Source of the DNA: Stutzerimonas stutzeri
GTDB taxonomy: Bacteria; Pseudomonadota; Gammaproteobacteria; Pseudomonadales; Pseudomonadaceae
Length of the DNA stretch: 64,000 bases
NCBI GenBank assembly: GCA_002339675.1
Contig: DDKB01000025.1
Location: 47,940-111,939 of the forward strand
Reading direction: 5' to 3'
Below are positions 62,661 to 64,000 of this stretch, one piece after another. Below the pieces are notes generated by a model. That model was not told where the DNA came from. It saw only the letters and a list, made by a program, of their open reading frames with translations, and made no database searches. Both the position numbers and the translations under genes were made by a program. The stretch's first letter is position 1, and the number at the start of each line of letters is the position of its first letter.

Positions 62661-63421
62661 AGCCGCCACTCCGCCTGGCCGCTTTTCCAACGTTCTTCAA
62701 GCAGCACACGATCACGCAGGGTATCCATTGGCTGCCAGAAGCCCCGATGCAGATGACTCATGAGCTGGCCTTGCTCGGCCAATCGACGCATAGGCTCGAA
62801 CTCCCATGTGGTGTCATCACCTTCGATGTAATCAAAAATGCCTGGCTCCAGCACGAAGAAACCGCCATTGATCCAGCCACCGTCACCCTGCGGCTTTTCT
62901 TGGAAGCCCCGCACCTGCTGCCCCTGGATATCTAGGGCGCCATAGCGTCCCGGCGGCTGTACCGCAGTGACACTGGCAAGCTTGCCATGGCCACGGTGGA
63001 AGTCGATCAGCTGTGCGATATCGACACTGGAAACGCCGTCTCCATAGGTGAGGCAGAACGCCCCGCCCTCGACGTAATCACGCACGCGCTTCAGGCGCCC
63101 GCCCGTGGCGGTGCTCTCTCCTGTATCGATCAGGGTCACACGCCAGGGCTCGGCGTGGCGGTGGTGGATGTGCATCTGGTTTTCAACCAAGTCAAAGGTG
63201 ACGTCCGACATGTGTAAGAAGTAGTTGGCAAAATACTCCTTGATGACGTAACCCTTATAGCCTAGGCAGATCACGAAATCGTTGATGCCGTAATGGGAGT
63301 AGATTTTCATGATGTGCCAGATGATTGGCTTGCCGCCTATCTCAATCATTGGCTTCGGCCTAAGGTGAGATTCCTCGCTAATACGGGTGCCCAACCCGCC
63401 GGCCAGAATTACAACTTTCAT
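62651..63421 (-). CDS. rfbF: Glucose-1-phosphate cytidylyltransferase
   Basis: RfbF makes CDP-glucose from CTP and glucose-1-phosphate, opening the CDP-dideoxysugar branch. The 256-residue protein starts MKVVILAGGLGTRISEESHL, with RPKPMIEIGGKPIIWHIMK and FEPMRRLAEQGQL. It has a CGGAG ribosome site and is the first recognised gene of the long glycan operon. Confidence 0.96.
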   Translation of the reverse strand: MKVVILAGGLGTRISEESHLRPKPMIEIGGKPIIWHIMKIYSHYGINDFVICLGYKGYVIKEYFANYFLHMSDVTFDLVENQMHIHHRHAEPWRVTLIDTGESTATGGRLKRVRDYVEGGAFCLTYGDGVSSVDIAQLIDFHRGHGKLASVTAVQPPGRYGALDIQGQQVRGFQEKPQGDGGWINGGFFVLEPGIFDYIEGDDTTWEFEPMRRLAEQGQLMSHLHRGFWQPMDTLRDRVLLEERWKSGQAEWRLWP

Positions 63422-63438
63422 ATCAACTCCGGTGCCAG

Positions 63439-63597
63439 TTATCCGTATCTATACGCCAATCTACTGACAATAATTGGCTTTCGTACGTCCAAAGCAATTC
63501 CTAGGCCAACCCATGAACTCCCAACCGTCTCAAGTAAATTCCAGTTACCGGATACCGCATCTCCCCTCAGGAATAGGCGATTCCTACTTTCATCCAT
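63439..63597 (-). CDS. Short 52-residue reading frame upstream of rfbF, possible gene remnant
   Basis: ATG 63597 follows a GGAGG site. The frame ends at TAA 63439, 17 bp before rfbF, so it could be a small first gene or a leader frame. The translation contains GDAVSGNWNLL and SSWVGLGIALD, then PIIVSRLAYRYG. This loosely recalls the sugar-binding F5/8 type C (discoidin) domains, where a WVGLDLG-type segment precedes an I.RY motif. That likeness suggests a broken piece of a longer protein. A stop lies just upstream in frame, and GC is lower than average. Confidence 0.4.
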   Translation of the reverse strand: MDESRNRLFLRGDAVSGNWNLLETVGSSWVGLGIALDVRKPIIVSRLAYRYG

Positions 63598-64000
63598 AGT
63601 CTGCAACCTCCGAATCTACAAAACGTAGCGAGTGCGCTGACATTCTTAATGACGAGGAAGCCCTGACCTTATAACTGCAGGCGAGAAGGCCCAATGGGCG
63701 ACGAAGCCCTCGCCGTGGCTAGTGGGGTGGGACCTCGGAGTGCAGATGCGAGCCGCGTCGGACCGAGAGTATCTGGCATCAGGAACGGTATTGCGCTAGC
63801 AGCGCCGAGCTGCTGTCTTCTTTAGACAAGAAAAAGGGCCATTCGTCCTAAGCGCCTTTACACAGATATAGAGCCGGCCTGTTAGGTCAGCAGATTACTT
63901 CGCTATTTTTTGTTAGCGGACAGGCTTATTAGCGCGCGAAAAAAGAACCGCCCGATCTACCAAACCCCTCGAAAGGCACCCAACTCTTCCCCTGAATGAA
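63598..64000. other. Non-coding right end, upstream of the glycan operon
   Basis: About 400 bp without a supported gene. It is less GC-rich than the metabolic regions. It contains inverted-repeat structure around 63680-63720 (GGCGAG with CTCGCC, and inside it GCCC-AAT-GGGC) and AGCAG/CTGCT near 63798-63816. The promoter of the glycan operon probably lies here, but no confident -35/-10 or FliA site was found. In related genomes flgL precedes such islands; it is not visible here. Confidence 0.4.

Noticed and set aside
1..64000. CRISPR arrays, insertion sequences, prophage, tRNA or rRNA genes
   Set aside because: Reading through the window I saw no regularly spaced repeats, transposase or integrase frames, or recognisable structural RNA genes.

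Overview
The window is a GC-rich chromosomal segment from a gammaproteobacterium, most likely a Pseudomonas of the stutzeri type (Stutzerimonas). The reasons are the sucA/sdhBADC/gltA arrangement, the imuA-imuB-dnaE2 SOS cassette, and a polar-flagellum block (fliC-flaG-fliD-fliS-fliT) with FliA-type promoters. The species assignment is inference; no rRNA is present.

Layout: (1) 1-7.8 kb, TCA cycle: sucA (cut by the left edge), sdhB-A-D-C on the minus strand, and divergent gltA, with recognisable sigma70 promoters in the shared 349-bp gap. (2) 8.3-13.4 kb, a LexA-boxed translesion mutasome operon imuA-imuB-dnaE2. (3) 13.4-25.4 kb, minus strand: a continuous respiratory operon encoding alternative complex III (actA-F), an unnamed membrane protein, a Sco copper chaperone and a caa3-type oxidase (ctaC-D-E plus a small subunit IV). 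(4) 25.6-37.7 kb, plus strand, divergent from (3): a ForC/ForE-type molybdo-formate dehydrogenase pair, then a complex I-like set A-BD-H-J-K-L-M-N. The set lacks NuoC, E, F, G and I, and its NuoB-NuoD fusion has lost the N2 cysteines and the quinone-site histidines. (5) 37.7-39.0 kb, small housekeeping genes and a REP-like element. (6) 39.1-43.3 kb, late flagellar genes. (7) 43.4-63.6 kb, about fourteen almost entirely overlapping minus-strand genes that look like a flagellin glycosylation island. They comprise CDP-3,6-dideoxyhexose genes (rfbF-G-H), a kinase/nucleotidyltransferase pair, a NeuB-like synthase fused to a TIM barrel, a ThDP enzyme, oxidoreductases, two methyltransferases and a 1720-residue multidomain glycosyltransferase next to fliC.

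Regions 3 and 4 together could form a self-contained alternative respiratory chain: dehydrogenase to quinone, then alternative complex III, then caa3 oxidase, with an accessory ion-pumping membrane arm of uncertain drive. This is the strongest candidate for an undescribed system. The glycosylation island is the second: its gene combination does not match a pathway I can name and suggests an unusual branched or acidic sugar on flagellin.
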